A DNA stretch of 7,085 nucleotides, taken from assembly GCA_024636425.1 (NCBI GenBank), contig JAGXHB010000179.1, positions 1 to 7,085 of the forward strand, given 5' to 3'. Below, piece after piece: positions 5,906 to 7,085 of the stretch. Under the pieces are notes generated by a model. That model was not told the origin of the DNA and searched no databases. It saw only the letters and a program-made list of their open reading frames with translations. The stretch is from Roseobacter sp. GTDB lineage: Bacteria; Pseudomonadota; Alphaproteobacteria; Rhodobacterales; Rhodobacteraceae. Position numbers and translations under genes: made by a program. Numbering within the stretch: position 1 is the first letter of the stretch; the number at the start of each line of letters is the position of its first letter.

Positions 5906-6853
5906 ATGAAGCTTCTTCCCACCCTCACCGCCATCGCCGCGCTGTTTGCAGGCCCTTCTTTCGCTGAGTTCAAGCTCAGCGACCGGTATATGGATGCGGA
6001 TGGCGACCTGATTGCCGACATCCCTACCGACGCCAGTCAGCAGATTGACCCTGAAACCCTGATCTTTGCCTATACCCCGGTAGAGGATCCAGCCGTCTAT
6101 GCAGAGGTCTGGGATGGTTTCCTGGCCCACATGAGCGAGACGACCGGCAAGCAGGTCCAGTTCTTTCCGGTCCAGTCCAACGCCGCCCAGATTGAGGCAA
6201 TGCGTGCGGGCCGTCTGCATGTCGCGGGCTTCAACACCGGGTCCAACCCGCTGGCCGTGGCCTGCGCGGGCTTCCGTCCTTTTGCGATGATGGCTGCCAA
6301 GGACGGTTCTTTTGGCTACGAGATGGAAATCATCACCCACCCCGAGTCGGGAATTGATGCGGTTGAGGATATCAAGGGCAACCAGATGGCCTTTACCTCG
6401 GAAACCTCGAACTCGGGGTTCAAGGCTCCCTCGGCGATCCTTATGGCGGAATTCGACATGGTGGCTGGAACAGATTTCGAGCCGGTGTTCTCGGGGAAGC
6501 ATGACAATTCGATCCTGGGCGTTGCCAACAAGGACTATCCGGCAGCAGCGATCGCCAATTCGGTCAAGGCCCGGATGATCGAACGTGATGTCGTGCAAGA
6601 GGATCAGCTCAAGGTCATCTATACCTCGCAGACCTTCCCGACGACGGGCTACGGAACGGCGCACAATCTCGCGCCCGATCTTCAGGACAAGATCAGAGAC
6701 GCGTTCTTCTCCTACGATTGGGAAGGGACGGCGCTGGCCGAGGAATTCGGAAAAAGCGGCGAAGAGCAATTCATCGAGATTTCGTTTCAGGACGAATGGT
6801 CGGTAATCCGCACAATCGACGAGGCGAACGACGTCGAGTATAATTGCCAGTAA
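5906..6853 (+). CDS. phnD: Periplasmic phosphonate/phosphite/phosphate-binding protein, PhnD family
   Basis: PhnD-type proteins bind organophosphonates, phosphite or phosphate in the periplasm for a PhnCDE-type ABC importer. The 315-residue precursor has a short signal peptide (K2, hydrophobic 6-15, SFA at 18-20) with probable cleavage before E21. The body is a type 2 periplasmic fold: FAYTPVEDPAVY at 54-65, FFPVQSNAAQIEAMRAGRLHV spanning 86-106, GFNTGSNPLAV at 108-118, and the oxyanion-binding TSETSNSGFKAP at 164-175. An acidic loop, DADGDLIAD (30-38), lies just after the signal peptide and resembles a calcium loop. Only two cysteines, C120 and C314, are in the mature chain. The body resembles what I recall of PhnD/PhoD proteins of rhizobia, some of which carry phosphate as well as phosphonates, so the substrate cannot be fixed. 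It is divergent from pstS with its own Pho box; phnC follows after a hairpin. Confidence 0.9.
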   Translation: MKLLPTLTAIAALFAGPSFAEFKLSDRYMDADGDLIADIPTDASQQIDPETLIFAYTPVEDPAVYAEVWDGFLAHMSETTGKQVQFFPVQSNAAQIEAMRAGRLHVAGFNTGSNPLAVACAGFRPFAMMAAKDGSFGYEMEIITHPESGIDAVEDIKGNQMAFTSETSNSGFKAPSAILMAEFDMVAGTDFEPVFSGKHDNSILGVANKDYPAAAIANSVKARMIERDVVQEDQLKVIYTSQTFPTTGYGTAHNLAPDLQDKIRDAFFSYDWEGTALAEEFGKSGEEQFIEISFQDEWSVIRTIDEANDVEYNCQ

Positions 6854-6873
6854 AGCGGATCCAGACCACATTG

Positions 6874-6897
6874 ACAGGCGGGCGCTCGCCCGCCTGT
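6874..6897 (+). terminator. Intercistronic hairpin between phnD and phnC (attenuator or mRNA stabiliser)
   Basis: ACAGGCGGGC (6874-6883) and GCCCGCCTGT (6888-6897) form a perfect 10-bp stem around GCTC, extendable by a G-U pair. It starts 20 nt after the phnD stop and ends 21 nt before the phnC ATG. A short U-rich stretch (TGCTTTTC) follows, a little closer to an intrinsic terminator than the pstS-pstC hairpin, but the phnC ribosome site comes right after it. Partial termination or 3'-end protection of phnD mRNA is the likely role. Confidence 0.8.
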
Positions 6898-6905
6898 TGC
6901 TTTTC

Positions 6906-6910
6906 AAGGA
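6906..6910 (+). promoter_or_regulatory. Ribosome binding site of phnC
   Basis: AAGGA with an 8-nt spacer to ATG 6919. The earlier in-frame ATG at 6910 shares its A with this element, so it is too close to use it; the later ATG is therefore preferred. Confidence 0.7.
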
Positions 6911-6918
6911 TGGCGAAA

Positions 6919-7085
6919 ATGCTGCGTCTCATCAATCTTTCCAAGACGTACAAGACCGGGGACACCGCGCTTGGCGATGTCTCGATCGACGTGCCACGCG
7001 GCCAGCTTGTCGGGCTGATTGGGCCGTCGGGTGCGGGCAAGTCGACGCTGATCCGCTGCATCAACCGGCTGGTGGAACCAACGTC
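6919..7085 (+). CDS. phnC: N-terminal fragment of phosphonate ABC transporter ATPase PhnC (runs off window)
   Basis: The first 55 codons are present. The peptide begins MLRLINLSKTYKTGDTAL, a normal ABC ATPase first strand, and carries a complete Walker A, GPSGAGKST at residues 35-43, followed by LIRCINRLVEPT, the phrase typical of PhnC (compare the NRMND of PstB in the same position). PhnC is the cytoplasmic ATPase that powers import of the ligand bound by PhnD. Signature, Walker B and H-loop lie beyond the edge and cannot be checked. ATG 6919 is chosen over the in-frame ATG 6910 on ribosome-site spacing. The order phnD then phnC differs from the phnCDE order of E. coli; phnE permease genes are expected next but are not visible. 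It is co-directional with phnD, 65 nt downstream, with a hairpin between. Confidence 0.88.
   Translation, partial: MLRLINLSKTYKTGDTALGDVSIDVPRGQLVGLIGPSGAGKSTLIRCINRLVEPT

Noticed and set aside
5891..6907. Open frame of 338 codons on the minus strand opposite phnD
   Set aside because: Long, but antisense to phnD with no domain, signal or ribosome site; it is rich in Arg, Leu, Gly and His like other codon-bias shadows.
1..7085. Mobile elements, CRISPR arrays, tRNA/rRNA genes or a wholly new defence-like system
   Set aside because: No repeat array, transposase, RNA gene or unexplained coding stretch was seen; all strong coding signal fits the Pho regulon.

Overview
The window reads as a phosphate-starvation (Pho regulon) island from an alphaproteobacterium, most likely a marine Rhodobacterales/Roseobacter-type organism. 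This assignment rests on the moderately GC-rich coding sequence, the long alphaproteobacterial forms of PstC and PstA, the wording of PstB, PhoU and PhnD, and Pho boxes of the CTGTCAT-N4-CTGTCAT type. It is inferred from protein style; no 16S or other taxonomic marker is present.

Layout. Positions 1-105 (minus strand) hold the first 35 codons of a gene that looks like a PhoX-type secreted alkaline phosphatase, with a Pho-box-like site (161-178) in the 185-bp gap behind it. Positions 291-5639 (minus strand) hold a complete operon in the order pstS, pstC, pstA, pstB, phoU: the high-affinity phosphate ABC transporter and its signalling partner. A 266-bp divergent intergenic region (5640-5905) carries two Pho boxes facing opposite ways: 5726-5743 for pstS and 5810-5827 for the plus-strand genes. 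Positions 5906-6853 hold phnD, a phosphonate/phosphite/phosphate-type binding protein, followed by the start of phnC (6919 to the window end), its ABC ATPase.

How the genes fit together. Under phosphate limitation a PhoB-type activator would be expected to bind the three boxes. PstS would capture phosphate in the periplasm, PstC and PstA carry it across the inner membrane, and PstB power transport. PhoU would link transporter state to the PhoR/PhoB two-component system. PhnD and PhnC would start a second uptake route for organophosphonates or other phosphorus oxyanions, and the PhoX-like enzyme would release phosphate from organic esters outside the cytoplasm. Both binding-protein genes are followed, exactly 20 nt after the stop codon, by a GC-rich hairpin with a perfect 10-bp stem. 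This probably lets the binding protein be made in excess over the membrane parts.

No mobile element, CRISPR array, tRNA or rRNA was seen. The long open frames lying opposite pstS, phnD and pstB are judged to be codon-bias shadows. No wholly new system is evident. The most interesting points are the matched intercistronic hairpins, the phoX-like gene where phoB often sits, the paired divergent Pho boxes, and an EF-hand/dockerin-like acidic loop at the N-terminus of mature PhnD.
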